Below, in pieces: positions 33,997 to 41,690 of a stretch of 64,000 nucleotides of DNA. Every line of letters starts with the position of its first letter. Positions within the stretch are counted from its first letter, which is position 1. The notes under the pieces were generated by a model, which ran no database searches, had not been told where the DNA came from, and saw nothing but the letters and a program-made list of their open reading frames with translations. This DNA is from Nocardia abscessus (GTDB lineage Bacteria; Actinomycetota; Actinomycetes; Mycobacteriales; Mycobacteriaceae), in NCBI RefSeq assembly GCF_015477775.1, contig NZ_JADLQO010000015.1, positions 124,001 to 188,000 of the forward strand. The letters run 5' to 3'. A program made the position numbers and the translations under genes.

Positions 33997-34497
33997 TCAC
34001 AGACGCGGTGCGGCGCGGCGAGCGGCTTCGATGGCGTCGAACTTGGCGAGGTTGTGCCGGGCATCGGCCAGCGCGTCGTGCGCGTCCGGCGGGATCGGAG
34101 GCAGCTCGGGACGGCCGTGTGCCTCCCAGTGCTGACGCAACTCGTTGGTGTAGCGCGGCAGCGCGTTCGGCAGATCGACCATGGAGCCCCACAGCTGACA
34201 CAACGCGACGTGGTCGTAGGCGGAAACCCAGGCCCATAGCTCCGGTTGCACGGTCGGCCGCGGCACCAGGAACGCGTACAGCTCGTCGCGGATCCGGTCG
34301 CGGCTGCGCCACAGCGGCGAGGACGGCGAAGGCAATTGCGGAAGGACGAACTTACGGACCCACGGGCCCGCCCGCTCGGCATCGAATTCGGTGGACACCG
34401 CGTAGTACTCCCTGCCGTCCTCGCAGACGACGCCGATGGAGACCAGATCGATGGTCACACCGTCCTCGATGAATTCGCAGTCGTAGAAATATCGCAG
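33997..34497 (-). CDS. 3'-5' exoribonuclease (Rv2179c-like), CTG start
   Basis: A 166-aa DEDDh exoribonuclease of the polyadenylate-specific 'AS' type. Reading from CTG 34497 gives LRYFYDCEFIEDGVTIDLVSIGVV, which aligns from residue 1 with the mycobacterial N-terminus I recall for Rv2179c (MRYFYDTEFIEDG). It contains the first catalytic pair DxE. There is no ATG, GTG or TTG between an upstream TAG and the internal GTG 34458. A caller using GTG 34458 would remove the active-site Asp/Glu. GAGGAG lies upstream. The later motifs are WAWVSAYDHVALCQLW and DAHDALADARHNL. The gene is divergent from aroG and convergent with qcrB. Confidence 0.88.
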   Translation of the reverse strand: MRYFYDCEFIEDGVTIDLVSIGVVCEDGREYYAVSTEFDAERAGPWVRKFVLPQLPSPSSPLWRSRDRIRDELYAFLVPRPTVQPELWAWVSAYDHVALCQLWGSMVDLPNALPRYTNELRQHWEAHGRPELPPIPPDAHDALADARHNLAKFDAIEAARRAAPRL

Positions 34498-34669
34498 CGA
34501 GATCGGTCTCTCCTCGGCTTCAGGTGCCGTTGTGGCAGGTACGGGTTCCTGGCAACCCTATGGTGACGGCGGCGCCGGGTGCGCAAGGGCCCATGCGGTG
34601 GAGATTTCCGCCACCTTGGTGCGGTCTTTCGGCACTGCTACCGGCTATCCCCGCAGGGGTAGCGGTCCG

Positions 34670-34675
34670 TATTCT
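34670..34675 (+). promoter_or_regulatory. aroG -10 box; likely leaderless mRNA
   Basis: TATTCT lies 7 bases upstream of the GTG of aroG, so transcription would begin at the start codon. An imperfect dyad, TATCCCCGCAGGGGTA (34646-34661), occupies the -35 region and could bind a regulator. Confidence 0.45.
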
Positions 34676-34682
34676 GAAACAC

Positions 34683-36068
34683 GTGAACTGGACCGTCGAC
34701 GTACCCATCGATCGCCTGCCGGAACTGCCGCCGCTGCCCGCAGAACTGCGCAGGCGGCTGGACGACGCGCTGGCGCGACCCGCGCTGCAGCAGCCGTCCT
34801 GGGATCCGGAGCAGGCGGCCAAAATGCGCACTGTACTGGAGAGCGTGCCGCCGATCTGCGTGCCCGCCGAAGTGGAGGAGCTGCGCGAGCAGCTGGCCGA
34901 GGTCGCCCGTGGTGAGGCGTTCCTCATGCAGGGCGGCGACTGCGCGGAGACGTTCGCCGACAACACCGAGCCGCACATTCGCGGCAACATTCGCACCCTG
35001 CTGCAGATGGCGGTCGTGCTCACCTACGGCGCGAGTATGCCGGTGGTGAAAGTCGCGCGGATCGCCGGTCAGTACGCCAAACCGCGCTCCTCGGACGTCG
35101 ACTCGCTCGGGTTGAAGTCGTACCGCGGCGACATGGTGAACGCGCTGGCCGCCGACGCGGCGCTGCGCGAGCACGACCCGTCGCGCCTGGTACGGGCCTA
35201 CGCCAACGCGAGCGCCGCGATGAACCTGGTGCGCGCGCTCACCGGCGCGGGCATGGCCGACCTGCACAAGGTGCACGACTGGAATCGTGACTTCGTGGCC
35301 AAATCGCCCGCCGGCGCGCGCTACGAGGCGCTGGCCGAGGAGATCGACCGCGGCCTGGCGTTCATGACCGCGTGCCGGGTCAACGACCCGAGCCTGAAAT
35401 CCGCCCGGATCTACGCCAGCCACGAGGCGCTGGTGCTGGACTACGAGCGCGCCATGCTGCGGCTGAGCGAGAACGCCATCGGCGAGCCGGTGCTCTACGA
35501 CCTGTCCGCGCACTTCCTCTGGATCGGCGAGCGCACCCGTCAGCTCGACGGCGCGCACATCGCGTTCGCGGAACTGGTCGCCAATCCGATCGGCCTGAAG
35601 ATCGGCCCGTCCACCACGCCCGAGCAGGCCGTGGAGTACGTGGAGCGGCTGGATCCGAACAACGAGCCGGGCCGTTTGACCATCGTCTCCCGCATGGGCC
35701 ACAGCAAGGTGCGCGACGTGCTGCCGCCCATCATCGAGAAGGTGCAGGCCACCGGTCATCAGGTGATCTGGCAGTGCGACCCGATGCACGGCAACACGCA
35801 CGAAGCGTCCACCGGCTTCAAGACCCGTCACTTCGACCGCATCGTCGACGAGGTGCAGGGCTTCTTCGAGGTGCACCACGCGCTGGGCACCCACCCTGGC
35901 GGTATGCACATCGAGCTCACCGGCGAGGATGTCACCGAATGCCTCGGCGGCGCGCAGGACATCTCCGACCTGGATCTGTCCGGCCGCTACGAGACCGCCT
36001 GCGACCCCCGGCTGAACACTCAGCAGTCGCTGGAGCTGGCGTTCCTCGTCGCCGAGATGCTGCGCTGA
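34683..36068 (+). CDS. aroG: Class II 3-deoxy-7-phosphoheptulonate synthase
   Basis: A 461-aa type II DAHP synthase, first step of the shikimate pathway. GTG 34683 reproduces the family start (NWTVDVPIDRLPELPPLP); the open frame upstream is not family-like. Motifs: LMQGGDCAETFADN, RIAGQYAKPRSSD, KIGPSTTPEQAVEYVERLDP, WQCDPMHGNTHEA and HPGGMHIELTGEDVTECLGG. The length agrees with Rv2178c (462 aa), whose partner is chorismate mutase. It lies beside trpF/trpD-class genes in this window but has its own promoter. Confidence 0.96.
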   Translation: MNWTVDVPIDRLPELPPLPAELRRRLDDALARPALQQPSWDPEQAAKMRTVLESVPPICVPAEVEELREQLAEVARGEAFLMQGGDCAETFADNTEPHIRGNIRTLLQMAVVLTYGASMPVVKVARIAGQYAKPRSSDVDSLGLKSYRGDMVNALAADAALREHDPSRLVRAYANASAAMNLVRALTGAGMADLHKVHDWNRDFVAKSPAGARYEALAEEIDRGLAFMTACRVNDPSLKSARIYASHEALVLDYERAMLRLSENAIGEPVLYDLSAHFLWIGERTRQLDGAHIAFAELVANPIGLKIGPSTTPEQAVEYVERLDPNNEPGRLTIVSRMGHSKVRDVLPPIIEKVQATGHQVIWQCDPMHGNTHEASTGFKTRHFDRIVDEVQGFFEVHHALGTHPGGMHIELTGEDVTECLGGAQDISDLDLSGRYETACDPRLNTQQSLELAFLVAEMLR

Positions 36069-36076
36069 GAATCGGA

Positions 36077-36096
36077 CCGGGCGTTTGCGCGCCCGG
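36077..36096. terminator. Hairpin between convergent aroG and pknL
   Basis: CCGGGCG (36077-36083) pairs with CGCCCGG (36090-36096) across a 6-base loop (TTTGCG), 8 bases after the aroG stop and 17 before the end of pknL. It probably ends both transcripts. Confidence 0.6.
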
Positions 36097-36113
36097 AGCC
36101 GCAACGAAACCTG

Positions 36114-38078
36114 CTAGGGCAGCGCCACGATGGTGACCGTGTCGCCCGCTTCGAGGTTGACACCGATGGCCGGGGTCTGTGAGACCACCAGCGAGCTGTC
36201 CGATTTAGCCAACTGTTTCACCTCGACTTGCAAGCCGAGGCTTTCCAGTTTGGTGCGGGCGTTGCCTACGGTCCACCCGCGCACATCGGGCATCTGCAGG
36301 GCGTTGGACACCAGCAGGACGACGCCGTCGCCGGACTGGATGGTGGCGCCCGCGGCAGGCTGGGTGCCGATCGCCTTGTCCGCTTCGACGGCGCGGTCGA
36401 ACCGAGTCGTGGTCTCGCGAATCGCGATTCCGGCGTCGGTGAGGATCTTGGTGGCCTCGGCGGTCGGTTTGCCGCGCACGTCGGGGATCTTCACCGGCTG
36501 AGACCCCTTGCTGCGGTACACCTTCACCTGCGCGCCGAGCGGCAACACGGTGCCCGGCCTCGGCTCCACCCGCGCCACCGTTCCCTTGGGCGCTGAACTC
36601 GACTCCTCCCCGGCGTCGACCGGTTGCAAGCCGTTGTCCCGGATCAGCTGATTGACCTTCGAGGTTTGGTCACCCGCTTTGACGTCCGGCACCTTGGGCT
36701 TGCCGTTGGAAACCAGGACGGCGACCGTGGAGCCCTGGGTGATCTTGGATCCGGCCGACGGGTCGCTGCCGACCACGCCGCCGACCGGAATCGTGTCCGA
36801 GGCCTTCTGCCGGATCTCGGTCTCGAACCCGGCGTTCTGCAGCGTGGCGACCGCTTTGTCGGTGTCCAGCCCGGCGATCGGCGGCACGGCCGTGTACCGG
36901 CCCACACCCAGCCACCAGCCGCCGATACCGACCACCAACGTGAGAATCGCGACGATGGCCACCCACAGCCACACCGTGCGCCGGGACCGGTTGACGTCCG
37001 CATAGGGCGGGTACGGCGACGCGGGATGGGCTTGGCGCACCGGTTGCGGACGGTCGTAGGCGTCCGGCGGGTAATCGAGCCGGGGCCGCTGGGCGGTGAC
37101 CACTCTGGTGTGCTGCACCGGCTGCGCTGCCTGAGGCTCGTGGGCCGACGCCCCGGCGAACCCCGGCCGGTCGTCGTGATCCGGCTGAACGGCTCGGTAG
37201 CCGGCGCTGAGATGCTCGGCGGACTCCTGCGGCGCGGGCACCCGATAGGAGGGCAGTTGCAGCGCGACGCCGATCTGGCGCAGCGCGGCGGCCATCTCGT
37301 TCGCGTCCGCGAATCGATGCGCAGGCTCGCGCGCGGTGGCCTTGGCGACCAGTTCGTCGAACTCCGGCGGCACCCCGGAGATGAATCCGCTCGGGCTCGG
37401 CACGTCGTTCTCGATGCGCTGATAGGCCACCGAGATCGACGTGTCGCCGGTGAACGGAACCCGGCCGGTGAGCAATTCGAAGATCAGCACGCCGAAGGAG
37501 TAGACGTCGCTGCGTGCGTCGGCGGAGCCGCTGGTGACCTGCTCGGGCGACAGGTAAGCGGCGGTGCCGAGGATGACGCTCGCCGACGTGGTGTTCGCCG
37601 CGGCTACCGCGCGCACCAACCCGAAATCGGCGATCTTGACCTCGCCCGCGTCGGAGATCAGCACATTCTCCGGCTTGATGTCGCGATGCACCAGACCCGC
37701 CGAGTGCGCGACGCCGATCGCCGCCAGCACCGGCTCGGCGACGGCGCGCACCGCGTGCGGCGGCATCGGACCGCGTTCGCGCAGCAGCTCGCGCAGTGTT
37801 CCGCCCTCGACCAGCTCCATGATGAGGAACGGGTGGTCGCCGTCGACGCCCTGGTCGTACACCGCGACCAGCGACGAATGCTTCAGCTTGGCGACCGCGC
37901 GCGCCTCGAACTCGAACCGGGTCAGAAACTGCGGGTCGCCGGCGAACTTCGGATCCATCACCTTGATGGCGACCGGCCGGTCCAGGCGGGTGTCGACCCC
38001 GCGGAAGACCATCGACATTCCGCCGCGGGCGATCGGCGCATCGATCCGATAGCGCCCTTCCAGCATCTGGCCGATCAA
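36114..38078 (-). CDS. pknL: Serine/threonine protein kinase PknL with four PASTA domains
   Basis: A 654-aa receptor kinase. Kinase domain about residues 10-270: Gly loop IARGGMSMV, Lys39, HRD at 131-133 (HRDIKPEN) and DFG at 151-153. A Pro-rich juxtamembrane region follows, then one membrane helix (about 368-391) and four extracellular PASTA repeats to the C-terminus (for example VPPIAGLDTDKAVATLQNAGF and MPDVRGWTVGNARTKLESLG). TTG 38078 is preceded by GGAGG at a 7-base spacing and gives IGQMLEGRYRI, the usual N-terminus; the frame is open to 38162. As I recall, M. tuberculosis PknL lacks PASTA, so this form resembles PknB. It is divergent from its known substrate gene. Confidence 0.93.
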   Translation of the reverse strand: MIGQMLEGRYRIDAPIARGGMSMVFRGVDTRLDRPVAIKVMDPKFAGDPQFLTRFEFEARAVAKLKHSSLVAVYDQGVDGDHPFLIMELVEGGTLRELLRERGPMPPHAVRAVAEPVLAAIGVAHSAGLVHRDIKPENVLISDAGEVKIADFGLVRAVAAANTTSASVILGTAAYLSPEQVTSGSADARSDVYSFGVLIFELLTGRVPFTGDTSISVAYQRIENDVPSPSGFISGVPPEFDELVAKATAREPAHRFADANEMAAALRQIGVALQLPSYRVPAPQESAEHLSAGYRAVQPDHDDRPGFAGASAHEPQAAQPVQHTRVVTAQRPRLDYPPDAYDRPQPVRQAHPASPYPPYADVNRSRRTVWLWVAIVAILTLVVGIGGWWLGVGRYTAVPPIAGLDTDKAVATLQNAGFETEIRQKASDTIPVGGVVGSDPSAGSKITQGSTVAVLVSNGKPKVPDVKAGDQTSKVNQLIRDNGLQPVDAGEESSSAPKGTVARVEPRPGTVLPLGAQVKVYRSKGSQPVKIPDVRGKPTAEATKILTDAGIAIRETTTRFDRAVEADKAIGTQPAAGATIQSGDGVVLLVSNALQMPDVRGWTVGNARTKLESLGLQVEVKQLAKSDSSLVVSQTPAIGVNLEAGDTVTIVALP

Positions 38079-38196
38079 GAGAAGTCCTCCGGCTTTCACA
38101 AAGTTCGCCGCTCCGTGCGGCCCCCACGATGGTATCGACTCCCACCACCCCGGGTGTCTCACGACGTGCGGCGCGGCACCGTCTACGGTTGTCCGC

Positions 38197-38565
38197 GTGA
38201 GTGCATTTCCCTGCAGTGACGACGTCCTTCCGCAGTCGGTGACCTTGGTGCCGCTGCCGGAGGTGGCCGACCGCCTCGGGCTGGTGGTGACCCGGGTCCA
38301 TCAGATGCTGCGTGACCACCAACTGCTCGCCGTCCGCAGAGACGGCGTGGCGGGCGTCCCGGAGCGTTTCTTCGACGACACCGGCGCGGTCGTGAAACCC
38401 CTGCCCGGCCTGATCACCGTGATGCGCGACGCGAAGTACACCGACGAGGAGATCCTGGAATGGATCTTCACCGAAGACGAGAGCCTCCCCGGCAAACCCG
38501 TCGACGCCCTGCACGGCCCCCTGGCCCGCGAAGTCCTGCGCCGGGCGGCTGCGGACCCGTTCTGA
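38197..38565 (+). CDS. DNA-binding protein, Rv2175c-like PknL substrate
   Basis: A 122-aa protein with a winged helix-turn-helix (LPEVADRLGLVVTRVHQMLRDHQLLAVRRDG) followed by a C-terminal domain (PGLITVMRDAKYTDEEILEWIFTEDESLPG). In mycobacteria the orthologue is phosphorylated by PknL, which abolishes its DNA binding. GTG 38197 is the start. It is divergent from pknL with a 118-bp gap, the conserved arrangement. Confidence 0.93.
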   Translation: MSAFPCSDDVLPQSVTLVPLPEVADRLGLVVTRVHQMLRDHQLLAVRRDGVAGVPERFFDDTGAVVKPLPGLITVMRDAKYTDEEILEWIFTEDESLPGKPVDALHGPLAREVLRRAAADPF

Positions 38566-38588
38566 GATTTTGGCCGCGCGGGCGCGGC

Positions 38589-38741
38589 GTGTTCGCGGCC
38601 CCCTTGTGGCTCGCGTCCGAGTGGCCGCCGCTTGCTCCTTCGTGGCGTACGCGGCGGCCACTCGGACGCGAGCCGGGCCGCGAACGGGCAATGCTAGGTC
38701 TCGCTTCGCTCGAAACCGGTGGTTGAGCCAGTGTGGTTGCG
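38589..38741 (+). repeat. Dispersed intergenic hairpin repeat, copy C (best-preserved)
   Basis: In this copy the hairpin is perfect: outer arms at 38591-38601 and 38675-38685 (11 bp), inner arms at 38608-38631 and 38651-38674 (24 bp), a 6-base bulge on the left side and a 19-base loop containing TTGCTCCTTCGTGG. The tail carries TCTCGCTTCGCTCGAAACCGG and ends GTGTGGTTGCG as in copy A. The rest of the 38566-38877 gap holds nothing else that I can see. It could act as a terminator for the Rv2175c-like gene, but its sequence conservation between sites points to a repeat family. Confidence 0.87.
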
Positions 38742-38877
38742 TGCGGTGGGGCCTGTCGCGTGAAAGTTCGCCGTTGATGTAGGGGCCGGGCGGGTGTTCG
38801 CCGCTCGCTTCTCCGGCGCGGGTGGCGGTCGTATCAGAGGGCTGCGGGAGTGCGGCGGACGATAGGTGCGGTCCGGT

Positions 38878-39912
38878 TCAAGGCGCGGAGAGGCGGGGGA
38901 GGCGGTTGCGGAGGGTGGCGGCGGTGAATTCGGTGGCGGCTACGCGGAGACGGTGGTGGCGGGGGACTACGGCGCGGTGGTCGAAGACGGCGTAGTCGCT
39001 GCGTTCGATGTGGCGCAGGATGTCGGCGTAGAGGGTGGCGGCGGTGCGGATGGCGGGGCGCACTCGTGGTTCGAGCAGGTCGATGCCGGGTTCGGCACGG
39101 CGGTAGAGATCGCGGTTGACCGCGATGAGGTGGGCGAGCGCACGGCGCACGCGCGGATCGGTCCGTCCGGTGCGGTGGCACTCGCGCAGCAGGTCGTGGT
39201 CGACGCCGAACGCGGTGAGGGCATCGGCGGGCAGGTAGATCCGGTCGCGGTCGAGGTCCTCGGCGACATCGCGCAGGAAGTTGGTCAGCTGAAACGCCTC
39301 GCCCAGCGCGGCGGCGGACGGCTCGGCCTCGTCCACCGGGACGACCGTGCCGAGCACGGGGAGCAGTTGCAATCCGATCGCGGCCGCGGAGCCGCGCATG
39401 TATTCGCGCAACTCGGCCATGGTCGCGTAGCGGTTCCGGAAGCCCGGCGCCCCCGGCGCGTCCATGCGCATGGAATCCAGGAACGTCCAGAAGTGCTGTG
39501 CGGCAATGCCGTAGCGATGGATGGTGTGGGTGACGGCGGCCAGGATGAGGGTGCGCGGCCGCTGGTCGGCTTCCCGTGCCCTGCTGTGTTCCGTATCCGT
39601 GGCAGAAGGGAGCAGAGCACTGCTCGAAGTGCCCGTCTCGCTGGGGTCCGATCCGAGCGCGGCGCGCAGGTCCCGCTCGATCCGATCCAGCTCCGCTGCC
39701 GGATCCTCGTGCGCCGCAGCCCGGCCCGCGCGGTCCACGACGTCGTCCACCATTCGCGCGAACGCGTAGAGCGCGTGCACCGCTGGGCGGCGCTCGGCCG
39801 ACAGCAGCCGGGTGGCCAGAAAGTAGGTCCGGCCGTGGGTGGCGGCGATCTGCCTGCACTCGCGATAGGCGAGCGGGAGCAGGGCGGAACCCGGTAGACG
39901 GCCTTCGGTCAT
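38878..39912 (-). CDS. crtB: Phytoene synthase
   Basis: A 344-aa squalene/phytoene synthase that condenses two GGPP. The first Asp motif is ARMVDDVVDRAG and the second FLRDVAEDLDRDRIYLP; AFQLTNFLRD and the YATMAELREYMRGSAAAIG segment are also typical. ATG 39912 overlaps the mptA stop (ATGA), so crtB is translationally coupled to a lipomannan gene. A loop at about residues 85-115 (rich in Ser/Glu/Thr) is longer than usual. Confidence 0.92.
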   Translation of the reverse strand: MTEGRLPGSALLPLAYRECRQIAATHGRTYFLATRLLSAERRPAVHALYAFARMVDDVVDRAGRAAAHEDPAAELDRIERDLRAALGSDPSETGTSSSALLPSATDTEHSRAREADQRPRTLILAAVTHTIHRYGIAAQHFWTFLDSMRMDAPGAPGFRNRYATMAELREYMRGSAAAIGLQLLPVLGTVVPVDEAEPSAAALGEAFQLTNFLRDVAEDLDRDRIYLPADALTAFGVDHDLLRECHRTGRTDPRVRRALAHLIAVNRDLYRRAEPGIDLLEPRVRPAIRTAATLYADILRHIERSDYAVFDHRAVVPRHHRLRVAATEFTAATLRNRLPRLSAP

Positions 39913-41627
39913 GGAGTGGCGGGCGAAGCGGCGGTGTCGCCGGAGGTGACCGCGAGGTTGCTCGGCGGTGCGGCGCGCAGGCGCAGCGGGTCCACCGTGC
40001 GCAGCGACAGCGCCGCCACCACCGCGGCGAAGGTGGCCGCGACGACGTGCCAGAAGTTGTACAGGCCGATCGAACCGTCCGGCTGGAAGACCAGCATGAG
40101 CCAGGTACACACGCCGACCAGGCCCATCAGCGTCGTGGTGGACAGCGCGAACCCGGCGGCCAGCGCGAGCGGCCACGAGTAGTACCAGGGCAGTGCGGCG
40201 GGCGAGAGGATGACGATCGCGACGAACGCGATCAGGATGCCCAGCACCGCCTCGCGCTCGCTGTGCCGGAATCGCCACCAGGTCCAGGCCAGCACCGCGA
40301 CCAGGGCCAGCGCGCACATCGCGCGGGTCACCTCGAGCACCGATTCCAGCCGCAGCGGGGTCACCCAGGTGATCGCGTGCGCCATCACGGTCGGCAGCGA
40401 CAGCCAGTTGATGATCTTCTTCGACCCGGACAGCGCGGTGAGCCAGCCGATGCCGACCCCGGCGATGGCCGAGGCGGCGACGAACACGACGGCGAACACG
40501 CTCAGGCCCAGCCCCGCGATCTTGGCGAACATCAGCGCCGGATGCGGCATGTCCTCGGTCGGCTCCGCCGCGTCGCCGGGTTGCTCACTGGCAGGCAGGT
40601 GCGCCGGATCGCGCCCGACCCGCTGTGCGGCGCGGCGTTCGCGTTCGTGCAGCATCCAGATCCACACCAGGAACGGCAGCGCCACGCCCGCGGTCGCTTT
40701 GATGGCCACGCCGATCGCGACGACCACGATGCCCGCCACGTGATGACGTTCCAGCACCAGCGCGATGCCCGCGCACATCAGGCCGACCATCAGCATCTCG
40801 TTGTGCACGCCGCCGATCAGGTGGATCAGCACCAGCGGGTTGAGCACCGCCAGCCACAGCGCCACGGTGGGCTTGCCGCCGAGGTGCTTGGTCAGATACG
40901 GCACCGCCCACATCATCAGCGCGAGTCCGGGCAGCATGACCAGCCGCATCGCGATGGTGCCCGCCACCACGTTGTCGCCGGTCACGGCGGTGATGGCACG
41001 CCCGAGCAGCAGGAAGACCGGGCCGTAGGGCGCGGTGGTCGTGGTCCACACGGGGCTCACGTTGTCCAGCAGCACACCGGGATTCGCGACCGGCCCGACC
41101 TGGTAGGGGTCGAAACCGTCGCGCAGCAGCGCCCCCTGGGCGAGGTAGGAGTAGGCGTCGCGGCTGAACATCGGCACGGCGAACAGCAGCGGCGCGATCC
41201 AGATGCCGACGATGGCGCGCAACTCGTTGAGCGTCACCTCGGCGCCGGTCCGGTCGCCCGTGCCGATCGTGGCGCGCCCGAGCCGGACCCAGGCGGTGAT
41301 CATGAGCAGCACGCCGATCCAGATGCAGATCGTGGACAGCGCGTAGCCGTGCCCGAAGCGCAGCCAGGACAGGTGCATGGCCTCGAGCAGCGGGTCCCGC
41401 TTGCGGACGCTGCCCGCGCCGAACCCGCCGAACGTGATCATGATCGCGCCGAAGAAACCGAGCAGGGCAGCGTGACCCTCCGGGCTTCTGGCGAAATCGG
41501 CGGAGGCGCGCATCCACCACAGGACGCCACGGGGGGTGGCCGAATCGCGGCGTGCGGAGGCGGGCGACGAGGGGTCGGTGACACCGGTGGAGGCGGCCTC
41601 TGCGGTGCGCGTTTCGGGGGATGCCAT
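39909..41627 (-). CDS. mptA: Alpha-(1->6)-mannopyranosyltransferase MptA (GT-C)
   Basis: A 572-aa polytopic GT-C mannosyltransferase that extends the lipomannan core from polyprenyl-phosphate mannose. About a dozen membrane helices are visible; the first extracytoplasmic loop has the Asp-containing FAVPMFSRDAYSYLAQGALL expected of GT-C enzymes, and TAPYGPVFLLLGRAI follows. A cytoplasmic insert (HLPASEQPGDAAEPTEDMP) lies in the middle. ATG 41627 is preferred over 41663 as it has GGGGACC upstream; the Pro/Ser/Thr-rich N-terminus is cytoplasmic. It is the Rv2174 equivalent and lies between crtB and crtI. Confidence 0.92.
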   Translation of the reverse strand: MASPETRTAEAASTGVTDPSSPASARRDSATPRGVLWWMRASADFARSPEGHAALLGFFGAIMITFGGFGAGSVRKRDPLLEAMHLSWLRFGHGYALSTICIWIGVLLMITAWVRLGRATIGTGDRTGAEVTLNELRAIVGIWIAPLLFAVPMFSRDAYSYLAQGALLRDGFDPYQVGPVANPGVLLDNVSPVWTTTTAPYGPVFLLLGRAITAVTGDNVVAGTIAMRLVMLPGLALMMWAVPYLTKHLGGKPTVALWLAVLNPLVLIHLIGGVHNEMLMVGLMCAGIALVLERHHVAGIVVVAIGVAIKATAGVALPFLVWIWMLHERERRAAQRVGRDPAHLPASEQPGDAAEPTEDMPHPALMFAKIAGLGLSVFAVVFVAASAIAGVGIGWLTALSGSKKIINWLSLPTVMAHAITWVTPLRLESVLEVTRAMCALALVAVLAWTWWRFRHSEREAVLGILIAFVAIVILSPAALPWYYSWPLALAAGFALSTTTLMGLVGVCTWLMLVFQPDGSIGLYNFWHVVAATFAAVVAALSLRTVDPLRLRAAPPSNLAVTSGDTAASPATP

Positions 41628-41690
41628 CTGGTGTCGGTCCCCCCGAGTGGTCGGCGGTCGCAACCGCGAGCGAATAGGTCGGCGCTTAGT

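Noticed and set aside
33997..34458. Exoribonuclease as an N-terminally truncated pseudogene
   Set aside because: The missing residues are present in frame just upstream and only the start codon is unusual (CTG).
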